DNA from: a virus
IMG/VR virus record: IMGVR_UViG_3300036860_000057
Coordinates: 1 to 64,000 of that record
DNA length: 64,000 bases
Strand: one strand, 5' to 3'
This document shows, piece after piece, positions 9,351-17,341 of the stretch (the first letter of the stretch is position 1; each line of letters starts with the position of its first letter). The position numbers and the translations under genes were made by a program. Under the pieces are notes generated by a model that was not told where the DNA came from, did not search any database, and saw only the letters and a program-made list of their open reading frames with translations.

Positions 9351-9709
9351 TTCATTTTCTCCGTTACTTGTTCAATCATCTCACCAACAAACTTAGTTGA
9401 GTATGTGTGATCAGATACCTGTGATGCATACTTTATCGCTCGTGCTACCAGTAGTGCATCATGTTTTTTTAACAATAGTTTCATGTTTCTAACTAGCACT
9501 GGATAAGGAAGATCAATATGACAGCCAAATTGCTTGACCTGCAAGGCTATCAGATAATTGGTCAGGCCCTTGGCTGTCAGACTTACTCTAGGATTGAAAT
9601 GACAACTGAGGGGGTTTCCCTCTATTAAGAGTGATAACCCCCCATTGTCTTCTACTTCCTCTGAGTAAGTGGTTCCTTTAGGTAATGTTCCCCGGTTCCA
9701 CAAGTTCAT
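9347..9709 (-). CDS. Hypothetical protein
   Basis: A 120-residue protein with no motif I recognise. It contains a short hydrophobic stretch around residues 45-60 and a basic segment (RNMKLLLKKHDALLVARAIK). It overlaps both neighbours in the replication operon, by four bases downstream and 32 bases upstream. Confidence 0.65.
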   Translation of the reverse strand: MNLWNRGTLPKGTTYSEEVEDNGGLSLLIEGNPLSCHFNPRVSLTAKGLTNYLIALQVKQFGCHIDLPYPVLVRNMKLLLKKHDALLVARAIKYASQVSDHTYSTKFVGEMIEQVTEKMK

Positions 9710-9932
9710 CTATACACCACCCATCTCTTTCACATACCATTCCAAGCAGAAAGGCAGCACCAATAGCTGATAATGTATTAATTTCCTGTCCCAATATATT
9801 ACCAATGGCTGTCTGCAATATCATTGTCTGTATCACAACGCCTGCTTGATTCATGAATGGTGTGTTTTCTCTACACATATCAACGAATCGCTGATCTTTA
9901 ATTACTTCATTAACTTCTTCTATGGATAACAC
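9678..9932 (-). CDS. Hypothetical protein, GTG start
   Basis: An 84-residue protein starting at a GTG that overlaps the TAG stop of the gene upstream. Its binding site GGGAG lies in the last codons of that gene. It has a hydrophobic middle (IQTMILQTAIGNILG and LSAIGAAFLLGMV), possibly amphipathic helices. Function not recognised. Confidence 0.65.
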   Translation of the reverse strand: MLSIEEVNEVIKDQRFVDMCRENTPFMNQAGVVIQTMILQTAIGNILGQEINTLSAIGAAFLLGMVCERDGWCIDELVEPGNIT

Positions 9933-11173
9933 TAGAAGCTCCCACTCTCAGTCAGTGCTTCATTAACAGACTTCTTTTCCTTACCAAACGTCTTGCGAAC
10001 CACACTATCCAAAGTGGCAAGTTCACCGCCAGACAGCTTACCTAAAACTCGCTTGCCCTCGAACAATGGTAATTTAGCACTATCCCAAAGACCAGCCAAG
10101 TTTTCCTTAGCCCAGCTTAATCCTTCAGGAGTCCAGTCCAGCAGGATCATGTTACTGTCTTTAGGCGTATCTACAAATGCCTTTACACCTACCTTCTCAG
10201 ACACTACTTCATCGAGAAGCTCAACCAATTCCACTAGCTGCCAAGGCTGAGATGATTCTTCCTGCTTGCGCTTATCCACGTCAACAACACTATTTACCTC
10301 AGACTGAACCCACTCTTTAATATCTACCTTTGGGTAGTTATCTTTCGTGTGAAAGAATGCTACAGCCAATCTCTTAGACTTCTGGGCTTCCCCCACAAAA
10401 ACAGCTAGGGGATTCTGAGTCTCATCTGTACCATAGGGACTCTTTTCAGGATCATTCGTCCATGCCCAATTACCTGTATCTGGATCAGTGTGTGGACAAT
10501 ACAGGCTGATGAATTTTGCAAATCTCTCAGCAACAACACTGGAAACTTCTCCCTCGAAAGGATTTACTATATTCATGAACAAAGTATATCCATTAAAAGG
10601 AGAAGGACGACCATACATGTCACCTACGATCTTGAACAAGAAGTATACAATACTCTGTGTGTAGGTTCCACCTCGCTTGCTGTTAAAAGTCTTTTCAATA
10701 AAACGAACTGGCTCACTTCCATCAATCGAAATGGCCTTTTCAAACTGCCAAGTATACATCTTATCTACATCAGGCAGACATCCCGTTACAGATTTTACCC
10801 AGCCTTTTCCACCCCTTACCTTAGCTGTCTGTACTTGTCCACCAGCATTGGCACGTTCTTGGGCAGCTAGAAGAAATCCTGTTGTGTCACCTTCAGGAAG
10901 CTCCTTCACATCACCACCAAATGCTTTCACCAAAAGAAGAAGCTGGTTGTGATCAGCCGACATAGCAGGTCCCTGCTTGCTACGATCAGCAAGACGTAGG
11001 TGGAATTTCGCTACAATATTTTCTCCCTGTGGAGAAAACACAGGGAGAGGAGGTGTACGTGAGTCATCAAGAGAAAAGAAATCTTCGATTCCATCAACCT
11101 TGTACTCACCATCATCATAAGTTTCAAAGTTATTCTCACGAATTGTACGATTGGAAAAAGGTGTTAGTCCCAT
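9932..11173 (-). CDS. Large conserved hypothetical protein, replication operon
   Basis: A 413-residue protein with no catalytic motif I can identify. The middle is rich in aromatic and Gly residues, the C-terminal third is Lys/Glu-rich, and it ends TESGSF. Size and place near the head of the replication operon would fit a DNA-binding or recombination protein, but nothing in the sequence proves this. ATG at 11173 is preceded by AAAGGACAC. Confidence 0.7.
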   Translation of the reverse strand: MGLTPFSNRTIRENNFETYDDGEYKVDGIEDFFSLDDSRTPPLPVFSPQGENIVAKFHLRLADRSKQGPAMSADHNQLLLLVKAFGGDVKELPEGDTTGFLLAAQERANAGGQVQTAKVRGGKGWVKSVTGCLPDVDKMYTWQFEKAISIDGSEPVRFIEKTFNSKRGGTYTQSIVYFLFKIVGDMYGRPSPFNGYTLFMNIVNPFEGEVSSVVAERFAKFISLYCPHTDPDTGNWAWTNDPEKSPYGTDETQNPLAVFVGEAQKSKRLAVAFFHTKDNYPKVDIKEWVQSEVNSVVDVDKRKQEESSQPWQLVELVELLDEVVSEKVGVKAFVDTPKDSNMILLDWTPEGLSWAKENLAGLWDSAKLPLFEGKRVLGKLSGGELATLDSVVRKTFGKEKKSVNEALTESGSF

Positions 11174-11190
11174 TATAAGTGTCCTTTATT

Positions 11191-11520
11191 TTAGAAAGAT
11201 TGAGTATCTTTAGGTTTTGAGAGTTCAGTAAGTTTCTGTAGTAAATCACGCTGTTGGATTTTTAGATCGATAAGCTGTTCTACGGTTAGAGTATTATAGA
11301 GTTGTTCTTCCTTTACGTCTTCCTTTCCTTTGAGAATGAAGGCTACTACTACTTCTTTACCAGCAGGTTCGATGAATGTCAGTCCACCTTGAGTATCATC
11401 TGATCCAATGCGAAAGGTGAGATCACCCCACATTTTCTGGACTCGCAGATAGCAGTATTTCTCTGTTACTGCTGGCAGAAGAGATGGTGCAGACATTTCA
11501 GTTATTAATTTATCTTCCAT
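11191..11520 (-). CDS. Hypothetical protein
   Basis: A 109-residue protein with a beta-rich N-terminal half and a C-terminal amphipathic helix (LIDLKIQQRDLLQKLTELSK). ATG at 11520 overlaps the stop of the zinc protein upstream, whose last codons hold the GGAG binding site. Not recognised. Confidence 0.65.
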   Translation of the reverse strand: MEDKLITEMSAPSLLPAVTEKYCYLRVQKMWGDLTFRIGSDDTQGGLTFIEPAGKEVVVAFILKGKEDVKEEQLYNTLTVEQLIDLKIQQRDLLQKLTELSKPKDTQSF

Positions 11521-11720
11521 TAGAACATCTCCTCTTTATATTCAGACCAAGCACTAAGTATGAATTTATTTCTGTGTTCTGCACAGCAGAAGTCATAATT
11601 ATATTCTTCTTGATTTCCACAGCAAGAACAAGTATCCACAATCTCTAAATTGTTCCAGCCTTCAGGAAAATAATCGTCTTCAACTTCTATCTTACATTCA
11701 CTGCACATAAACTTTTCCAT
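11520..11720 (-). CDS. Small zinc-ribbon protein
   Basis: A 66-residue protein with two Cys pairs (CSEC near residue 6 and CSCC near 32) and a later CCAEH, enough for one or two zinc sites. It is very acidic. It ends EEMF-stop, where GAGGAG serves as the binding site of the next gene. Function unknown; a small DNA- or protein-binding zinc ribbon is plausible. Confidence 0.65.
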   Translation of the reverse strand: MEKFMCSECKIEVEDDYFPEGWNNLEIVDTCSCCGNQEEYNYDFCCAEHRNKFILSAWSEYKEEMF

Positions 11721-12041
11721 CTAATTCCCTTTTACAAATGATAGTGCCACACTTGGATCACCATCAATCAACTTGATAAAAAACACTAGGGCTGCTCTCA
11801 TCGCTCTTATGTGCTGATAAAGAAGAGCATCGTCTTTCCTATGAAGTCCATTCTCGTCTGCAAAACGACTCAGTCCTCTTACATAATAACGATGTGCTGG
11901 CTCTTGAAGATAAGGAGGAAGATAAGGAACGGATTTTCCTACGAACTCAGCGAGTTCTGTAGTAGTTCCTTTCCATTCTGCTCCTTGTTCTTTTAGCATT
12001 CGTTCAAGATGGGAGTACCTTCTATCTAATTGCCAACTCAT
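11721..12041 (-). CDS. First gene of the replication operon, hypothetical
   Basis: A 106-residue basic protein, MSWQLDRRYSHLERMLKE at its start, with helical character (ALLYQHIRAMRAALVFFIKL). ATG at 12041 follows GAGGAAGGAAT. It is the first gene behind the strong promoter at 12078-12106. The fold is not recognised; a small regulator or replication accessory protein would fit the position. Confidence 0.65.
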   Translation of the reverse strand: MSWQLDRRYSHLERMLKEQGAEWKGTTTELAEFVGKSVPYLPPYLQEPAHRYYVRGLSRFADENGLHRKDDALLYQHIRAMRAALVFFIKLIDGDPSVALSFVKGN

Positions 12042-12077
12042 GGAGTATTCCTTCCTCGTTTCATGTTAATAATTACA

Positions 12078-12106
12078 ATTATACACCGAGAAGAGGTGTG
12101 CGTCAA
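12078..12106 (-). promoter_or_regulatory. Sigma-70-type promoter of the replication operon
   Basis: On the minus strand, TTGACG and TATAAT are 17 bases apart. The spacer holds the inverted pair CACC...GGTG, a possible operator. The first gene starts about 30 bases after the expected start site. Confidence 0.8.
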
Positions 12107-12125
12107 GATAATGTTCCTGTAAATA

Positions 12126-12160
12126 GTAAAGCCCCAACACGGATCAGTCAGGGCCTTTAC
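12126..12160 (-). terminator. Hairpin ending the ornate RNA transcript
   Basis: A 10-base-pair stem with one mismatch (GTAAAGGCCC against GGGGCTTTAC on the minus strand) and a 15-base loop, followed by TATTT. It lies between the non-coding region and the replication promoter. Confidence 0.55.
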
Positions 12161-12521
12161 TCTGGGTTTGGTTACTCATCCCACCACTACCAGAATGTGG
12201 ATCGTTCCATGATTGGACAATACAGATATGTTGTAGTTCCACATTTTACTAGCATTCCCATGTTTCCTAGCTGGCAAGTGGACAACCCATCAAAGTAGAT
12301 TAAAAGTGCCAGTTGACGGTAAAGGCTATAGGGACTGGCGGCTCCTTACATTCCACATGTTCAACGGTCAGTGGTCAACCTTCTGCCCTCTCACCACAAC
12401 GGCAGATCGTTCAAACCAGGAGACTGTGCTGTCTCTTGCTGCTGGGTCAGCCCCTCCTGCACATCGGAGGCACGTTTCCGTTTAGGTAAAACCTAATCGT
12501 GTTGGGCTAGTGAGTCGCCAG

Positions 12522-12586
12522 TTCTTCTGGAGAGGCTCGAACTCTCAACTGCCTTGCGGCATTTTGCCAATTAAACTACAGAAGAA
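12522..12586 (-). ncRNA. tRNA-like element without an anticodon loop
   Basis: A 65-nt minus-strand element with an acceptor stem (TCTTCTG/CAGAAGA), a normal D-arm (TAGTTTAATTGGCAAAAT) and a perfect T-arm (GAGAG-TTCGAGC-CTCTC). Where the 17-nt anticodon arm should be there is only TGCC-GCAA-GGCA, a four-pair stem with a GNRA tetraloop, so there is no anticodon. It may be a structural domain of the surrounding large RNA or a tRNA mimic. Confidence 0.7.
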
Positions 12587-12635
12587 ACCACTTCCACTGA
12601 TATATACAATGGGTTCGACAGTTGCCACTGTCTAG

Positions 12636-12708
12636 TGCCCCTACATGGATTTGAACCATGATCCATCGCTTAGAAGGCGATGGCACTTTCCGTTGTGCTA
12701 TAGAGACA
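12636..12708 (-). tRNA. tRNA-Arg (TCT)
   Basis: 73 nt. Acceptor TGTCTCT/AGGGGCA is seven pairs with G-U wobbles. The anticodon arm is ATCGC-CTTCTAA-GCGAT with anticodon TCT, which reads AGA, and the T-arm contains GGTTCAAATCC. No CCA is encoded. AGA-reading tRNAs are commonly carried by AT-rich phages. It sits inside the 1-kb structured transcript. Confidence 0.92.
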
Positions 12709-13119
12709 TAAGGTAATGGCAGGTTGGATTTGAGAACTCTGGCGGGTTGTTGCCTCTCTTACCAACAGTGCTAAATATACACTCTCTTCTACGCTTCACA
12801 GGCTATGTGCCTCCACTCCAAGAGTATATAGGGGATACGCACTTGATTTCCTCCAGTTTAGTCATAATTATTTAACGTCGCTAGTTCAACAACGACACTG
12901 CCATATGGTACAACCTGATCGACTTTCCCCACCAACCGTGAATACTGTCGCCAGCCGATCCTGACAGCCCCTAGCTTATGCTAGATAAAAAGAGTTACGC
13001 CTTTACGCAGCGACTACGGCTTGTTTACTTATAGTCTCTAAGCTGGAGACGTTGACCAGTCACAGGGGCAGGTGATGACTAACCAGAACTCAAGAATAAA
13101 ACTGCCCCTGCTTATTTAT

Positions 13120-13148
13120 AGAATACCATAGGAAAATATTATTGTCAA
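13120..13148 (-). promoter_or_regulatory. Strong promoter of the structured RNA
   Basis: On the minus strand TTGACA and TATTCT are separated by exactly 17 bases, predicting a start near 13113. The -35 box begins five bases after the stop of the gene at 13153, and it shares the extended form ACTTGACA with three other minus-strand promoters here. Confidence 0.8.
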
Positions 13149-13152
13149 GTAT

Positions 13153-13731
13153 TTAGTTTTCCAACAGACCAAGTTCCTGAGCACCATGCAGCCTTCCACA
13201 CCCTCGACTCATAGCAAACCAAACACTCTCGTCCCATAGATGAGTTCCTACTTTATTATATTCAGGAACATAGAACATATTCCCACCAGGAATAACCAAG
13301 AGATATGGTTGTGCTAGTCTGTCACCATCTCGATAACCAACCAACAGTTGTGCATTATTCAGGTTCGTTCCTACAAATCCACGATCTAAATTAGGAATGT
13401 CCCACAACGAGAAGTATTGATCACAGGAAGGTGCTTGTGTAGCAGTGATCTTCACTTCGATAGTAGGTTCAACTGTTCCTTCTTCAGTAGGATCATCAGA
13501 TTCCTCTGTAGGCTCAGATGTTGGATCATTGGCAACTTCCTCAGTAGGATCAGTGTTATCATCTGTAGGTTCCTCAGTAACGCAGTGTGGATTATCTGGA
13601 TGATCACCATGCTCACATTCGTGACCGGGTGTATCATCACAACTCTTTCCATGACACTCATCAGCGAATGCTATGCTGACTGATAATAAAAATAGAACAA
13701 CCAAGAATATTACGAACATTATCTTTTTCAT
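13153..13731 (-). CDS. Secreted acidic repeat protein
   Basis: A 192-residue protein with a clear signal peptide (MKKIMFVIFLVVLFLLSVS, cleavage likely after AFA). A Cys/His-rich segment and a Thr/Pro/Glu/Asp repeat stalk (EPTDDNTDPTEE, DPTSEPTEES) follow to about residue 95, then a folded C-terminal domain with several aromatic residues. ATG follows AAAGGAACTCA. It is the last gene of the secreted cassette and probably acts at or outside the host membrane. I do not recognise the C-terminal domain. Confidence 0.8.
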   Translation of the reverse strand: MKKIMFVIFLVVLFLLSVSIAFADECHGKSCDDTPGHECEHGDHPDNPHCVTEEPTDDNTDPTEEVANDPTSEPTEESDDPTEEGTVEPTIEVKITATQAPSCDQYFSLWDIPNLDRGFVGTNLNNAQLLVGYRDGDRLAQPYLLVIPGGNMFYVPEYNKVGTHLWDESVWFAMSRGCGRLHGAQELGLLEN

Positions 13732-13740
13732 TGAGTTCCT

Positions 13741-13860
13741 TTATTGTCTGCTAACTTCTGAGTAAGAGATAGAATCACTGATCTGATGATCAGGATGAGC
13801 CTTATCATAGGATGCTGCTACAATCATTGCTATGATGAAAGCGATGAGTATCTTGTCCAT
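13741..13860 (-). CDS. Small membrane or secreted protein
   Basis: A 39-residue open frame, MDKILIAFIIAMIVAAS followed by a polar tail rich in His, Asp and Ser. GAGG lies seven bases before the ATG, and the stop is nine bases before the next start. One hydrophobic helix, either a signal peptide or membrane anchor. Function unknown. Confidence 0.6.
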   Translation of the reverse strand: MDKILIAFIIAMIVAASYDKAHPDHQISDSISYSEVSRQ

Positions 13861-13883
13861 TGGTATGCCTCGAAACGATCTAA

Positions 13884-13932
13884 AAATATCCTAAACGTTA
13901 TAGCACTATGGTACTATAAGAATAGGATATTT
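13884..13932. repeat. Nested inverted repeat before the small secreted genes
   Basis: AAATATCCTA (13884-13893) pairs with TAGGATATTT (13923-13932), and inside it TTATAG pairs with CTATAA. The hairpin lies 24 bases upstream of the 39-residue gene and may act as an operator, a leader hairpin or an RNA-processing site. Confidence 0.6.
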
Positions 13933-13963
13933 ACAAATATTTTGAGGCTGTATAACAGAATTG

Positions 13964-14227
13964 TTAGTGACCTAAAAGTTTCGTGAAGATTTTCCTGAGA
14001 AATGATTTAGGTTTAGGAGGAGTTGGTTCATCAAGTCCTAATAATATGTCCACTGATCTGTATTGTCTATATCGCAGCATAACTTTTAGCTTGTGGCGAC
14101 ACTGATCATGCACCTTGAAAGGCACGCCCTTATAATTAAAGATCACTAATGATCTCAGTAGAGGCATGTCACAAACTGGACACTTGTCCAAAAATAAGTG
14201 AGGCCAAGTCATTACCATTCTCTTCAT
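13964..14227 (-). CDS. Small Cys/His zinc-type protein
   Basis: An 87-residue basic protein with CPVC at about residue 16 and a later HDQCRHK, enough for a zinc site, and a Pro/Lys-rich C-terminal tail (PTPPKPKSFLRK). Its ATG overlaps the TGA of the lipoprotein gene upstream. Not recognised. Confidence 0.65.
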   Translation of the reverse strand: MKRMVMTWPHLFLDKCPVCDMPLLRSLVIFNYKGVPFKVHDQCRHKLKVMLRYRQYRSVDILLGLDEPTPPKPKSFLRKIFTKLLGH

Positions 14228-14841
14228 CTCAACACCGGATCAGAATATACTGTTCCACCCAACTCTATAGCAAACCACGTTGTAGGTATGGTTGTCTCAC
14301 GCAAATAGCAATCTGCATCAGCACTTCCCCAGTACGTGTCAATAGCCCAATACCATAAACAATGTACTAGGATAGGAACTGTAGTTGTATATCTGTCGTG
14401 GAAACCACAGTCAGTGCTAGGACAATCACGAATTCTGAGTTGTGAGCGAGGCTGATAGTATTGGTAGGTGATGATTTTCACAGGATAGGACAGTTCACCT
14501 ATAGGTGTGGGTGTTAGGAATCCAGTAGCAGCAGGTGTCAATGTTGGTGTGGGTGTTAACGTCTGTGTTGATGTCGGCGTATTAGTCGGCGTGGATGGTG
14601 CTTGAGTCTCTGTAGGAACTTCTGTATCAGTGGCAGTTGGTAAGGCAGTGTTCTCTTGAGTTGGCTCATTGGTTGCTGTCTCAGTTGGTGTGAGTTCTGG
14701 TGTAAAGAAGGTAACTTGAACTGAAGGTTCCGAAGTAGGAACTGTAGCAGGAAGAGTAGGAAAGGTTCCTGTAGGTGTGGAGACACATCCAGTCCATGTC
14801 AATATGGTAATTAGAAATAAAACTCTCTTTAAGTTAACCAA
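14224..14841 (-). CDS. Lipoprotein with Thr/Pro stalk and SH3-like domain
   Basis: A 205-residue protein with a lipoprotein signal (MVNLKRVLFLITILTWTGC, lipobox before Cys19), a long Thr/Pro/Glu stalk to about residue 120 and a C-terminal domain with four Cys and a pattern like bacterial SH3 (SQLRIRDCPSTDC). It is expected to be membrane-anchored and exposed, a useful form for superinfection exclusion or wall binding. It overlaps genes on both sides. TPTPT-type stalks are common in Chloroflexota proteins, hinting at host origin. Confidence 0.8.
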   Translation of the reverse strand: MVNLKRVLFLITILTWTGCVSTPTGTFPTLPATVPTSEPSVQVTFFTPELTPTETATNEPTQENTALPTATDTEVPTETQAPSTPTNTPTSTQTLTPTPTLTPAATGFLTPTPIGELSYPVKIITYQYYQPRSQLRIRDCPSTDCGFHDRYTTTVPILVHCLWYWAIDTYWGSADADCYLRETTIPTTWFAIELGGTVYSDPVLR

Positions 14842-15986
14842 TCGTTAAACACCCACCCAGTAATATTTCCTGTCCTAATATATGACCAGTTATCCAGCAT
14901 ATTCTCTACTTCAACGACTGTACCATTCTGAAGAGTAGTCAACACAGGTGACTGGAAATCAGGATGTGTTCTGACATTCAGTACACGAGTTCCAGTGCTG
15001 ACTATCTTTTCATTAGGTGGACGATGAGTTTCCATGTAAACATTCAGGCATTCAAATACTCTTCCTCTTACATCCCACTGCTGCCATACAGGAGAGAGTG
15101 CTCCAAAACAAAAGATAGTAGCCCCTACCACATAATAGTCTCTATAGAGTTGACGATCTGCCCATTCCAACATCTTTTCATAATACAATGCACCGTCTAA
15201 CTGATGATCATGAGCAGCCCAGTATGCTTGGCACTGAGTCCAAGGCCCTACAGGATAGCCTACCAGCTTATCTATTACATCTGTGCCAGCCCTATCTAGA
15301 CCCAATTCAGTCAACACTATCTTGATACGTGTCCAGCCATTAGGCAGGATGTGAGTTCTCCAGACCTTTCTATAGCGTCCAAACAGCCAGCCCTCTTCAT
15401 AGGTTGGTGGCATTTCTATTCGCTGATTGGCTAGCATCTGTTCACGTTGATTAGGACCATAGAACATATCCATGTACAGCCCACCATATTCGTGTAATCC
15501 TAAGTAGTTACTATAGAGATCACATGCTTCCAGCGCAGGATAGAAATGTTCCCAAGGATCATTCGTATCAGGCTTGATAGGTGGGGAGCCAGTTGAGAAG
15601 TTGCCTATACATGCAGAGAATCCTTCCTCATGCATGATTCTCTGGCGTTCTGCTTCGAACTTTCCATACTGAAGCATCCAGTCCCAGTTGCTCATTTCGT
15701 TAAATGACTCCCACTTGGCCCAAGGAGTCAGTGTCATAGCAGGACGAAAGGCATCTACCCAATACTTAGCTGCACCTACTGGATCAGTGAGAATTCTTCC
15801 ACTCTCCCATCGAGCGAAGTCATCTGCCTGCCCAAAGTCTCTGGCAATATAAACTTTCGTATCGCCATAGACATCATGTATCTGCTTGAGTAGAGAAGGA
15901 GAACCTGTTTTTACTACACGTGCATGTGACAGAGCAGGAATGAGTCCTGTGAAGCTATCAATGATAAAGTAGCCAAGCTTGGTCAC
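14829..15986 (-). CDS. Glycoside-hydrolase-like protein with SH3b domain
   Basis: A 385-residue protein starting at GTG after a strong GGAGGAGAAGG. The N-terminal ~310 residues look like a TIM-barrel glycosidase of clan GH-A type: Asn96-Glu97 in WESFNEMSNWDW is a typical acid/base pair and Glu227 in VLTELGLD a typical nucleophile. The C-terminal ~65 residues form an SH3b domain (RVLNVRTHPD, ITGWVFNDWL). No signal peptide is visible. It could act as a wall- or glycan-degrading enzyme, perhaps a lysin. The exact family and substrate are not known to me. Confidence 0.75.
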   Translation of the reverse strand: MTKLGYFIIDSFTGLIPALSHARVVKTGSPSLLKQIHDVYGDTKVYIARDFGQADDFARWESGRILTDPVGAAKYWVDAFRPAMTLTPWAKWESFNEMSNWDWMLQYGKFEAERQRIMHEEGFSACIGNFSTGSPPIKPDTNDPWEHFYPALEACDLYSNYLGLHEYGGLYMDMFYGPNQREQMLANQRIEMPPTYEEGWLFGRYRKVWRTHILPNGWTRIKIVLTELGLDRAGTDVIDKLVGYPVGPWTQCQAYWAAHDHQLDGALYYEKMLEWADRQLYRDYYVVGATIFCFGALSPVWQQWDVRGRVFECLNVYMETHRPPNEKIVSTGTRVLNVRTHPDFQSPVLTTLQNGTVVEVENMLDNWSYIRTGNITGWVFNDWLT

Positions 15987-17243
15987 TTAACCTTCTCCTC
16001 CCGGTAGATACTTATCAGCAAACTTCTCAGTCCCTATCTGAATCACCGACCAAGTAGTAGAACTTGAGCAGGAAGATGTTGATCCCCAATATTCCCCACT
16101 CTTCTCTTCGGCTATGCAGAAAAATTTAACAATGTCGCCTACAGTATAGGTCAGACCTGTCAGGTTAGTGGCGATGTTGTAATCTCTGGAAGTCCTGATA
16201 TTCGTGACACGAGTATACTTATAGTATTCATCTGCATTATAAAACGCAGGAAACGATCCACTGGCAGGCGTAGGAGTCACTACTGATGTTGGTGTGGAAG
16301 TAGGTATAGGTGTAGAACTAGGAACACTTCCACCAGAACACACAACAGACAAGTCGTCTAGGTAATTATTATTGTTTCTGAAAGGCCATAGCCTTATATT
16401 ATCGTAGAAAATAGTAGTCTTAGTGCTAGTTGCTACGAAGTCATAAGACACTTTCGCCCAGCGATCATACACACCATCATCATAACCAAAGGCACGAGAT
16501 TTCAGCACACCGCCAGCAAAAGCATTCGTTCCGCCAGCAGTGTCTACTAGGATATAGAATGTGGCATTTGCCTTGTCATCTGTTGTAAATAAATGACTCT
16601 TGTGCGGATCAAGATCACCATCTGCACCAGACCATGCTTGAACATAGCCAGTTGCAGTACAGGATGATCCTGGAACAGTTGTTATTGTCTGATAAATTCC
16701 TCCTTCTATGGCACGATAGAAACCAAAGTATTCTACTGCATTCGTTCCACTATGAATTCTCAAGGCATCCTGATCTACAGCAGCAGGCTTATATTCTGGT
16801 CTGCCTAATTTTAATCCTGTAGGATTGCCAGTTCCTTGTCTGTAAGCAGGACATCCATCACAGTAAAATGCTGTCCAATCTCTTGGAACAATATGATAGA
16901 ATCCATCACTATGAAGTTTACTAATATATGGTCCTTCCAGTCCACCATCTTTGAACAAGTTAGTTCCCGTTATCTGAGTAGGAACAGCAGTAAGACTTGG
17001 CACTACTGTAGGTGTCTTAGTAGCTGAAGGTACAGCAGTGGGAGAGGGGTTTGGCGGGGTTGGGGTGAGGGTAGCGCTAGCGCTACTGGCAGGGGTAAGT
17101 GTTACTATCTTCTTGCAATAGATAGAACCTGATCCATCTGCATAGAGATCAGCTTTACAGTCAGAAGCATTGAACTCTGTGTGAGTAGCGCCTGCACAAG
17201 CAGTAAGTAAAATAAGTGCAATGAGGATGATGTATCTTTTCAT
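15987..17243 (-). CDS. Lipoprotein with Thr/Pro linkers and carbohydrate-binding-like domain
   Basis: A 418-residue protein with a lipoprotein signal (MKRYIILIALILLTAC, lipobox LTAC). A Thr/Pro/Ser linker follows at about 48-95, then a 200-residue beta-rich middle domain that resembles sugar-binding jelly rolls (LFKDGGLEGPY, VPRDWTAFYCDGC), a second linker (PTSTPTSVVTPTP) and a small C-terminal domain. It should be anchored on the outer face of the membrane. It is the first gene behind the promoter at 17426-17453. It could bind host or competitor surface glycans, which is inference. Confidence 0.75.
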   Translation of the reverse strand: MKRYIILIALILLTACAGATHTEFNASDCKADLYADGSGSIYCKKIVTLTPASSASATLTPTPPNPSPTAVPSATKTPTVVPSLTAVPTQITGTNLFKDGGLEGPYISKLHSDGFYHIVPRDWTAFYCDGCPAYRQGTGNPTGLKLGRPEYKPAAVDQDALRIHSGTNAVEYFGFYRAIEGGIYQTITTVPGSSCTATGYVQAWSGADGDLDPHKSHLFTTDDKANATFYILVDTAGGTNAFAGGVLKSRAFGYDDGVYDRWAKVSYDFVATSTKTTIFYDNIRLWPFRNNNNYLDDLSVVCSGGSVPSSTPIPTSTPTSVVTPTPASGSFPAFYNADEYYKYTRVTNIRTSRDYNIATNLTGLTYTVGDIVKFFCIAEEKSGEYWGSTSSCSSSTTWSVIQIGTEKFADKYLPGGEG

Positions 17244-17341
17244 GAGGCTATCTTACCATATTATGAGGATATGATGTAACTGTGAGGATTGTGAAAACTT
17301 GCACGCAACTAGTTTTATTATATTATATTCTGTAAAGAATC

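Larger units (their letters stand above)
12122..13113 (-). ncRNA. Candidate giant structured RNA (GOLLD/ROOL-like) with embedded tRNA
   Basis: About 1 kb without a convincing protein gene, transcribed from its own promoter (13120-13148) to the hairpin at 12126-12160. The minus-strand RNA shows many stable hairpins: a 9-bp pairing CAGGGGCAG/CTGCCCCTG at its 5' end, GTCTC/GAGAC, CTAGC-ATAA-GCTAG, GACAGT-GGCA-ACTGTC, TTAGGT-TTT-ACCTAA, CCTCC/GGAGG and GAGAC/GTCTC. tRNA-Arg and a tRNA-like element lie inside it. Large phage RNAs of the GOLLD and ROOL classes have this size, are found near tRNAs, and some GOLLD RNAs enclose a tRNA. I could not confirm class membership from memory of the consensus. 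The alternative is a tRNA operon with decayed spacers. Confidence 0.5.

Noticed and set aside
12098-12298. Plus-strand open frame of 66 codons
   Set aside because: No binding site, and it is antisense to the end of the structured RNA transcript and its terminator.
12728-12790. Possible extra tRNA on the minus strand upstream of tRNA-Arg
   Set aside because: A D-arm-like and a T-arm-like stretch can be seen, but no acceptor stem pairs.
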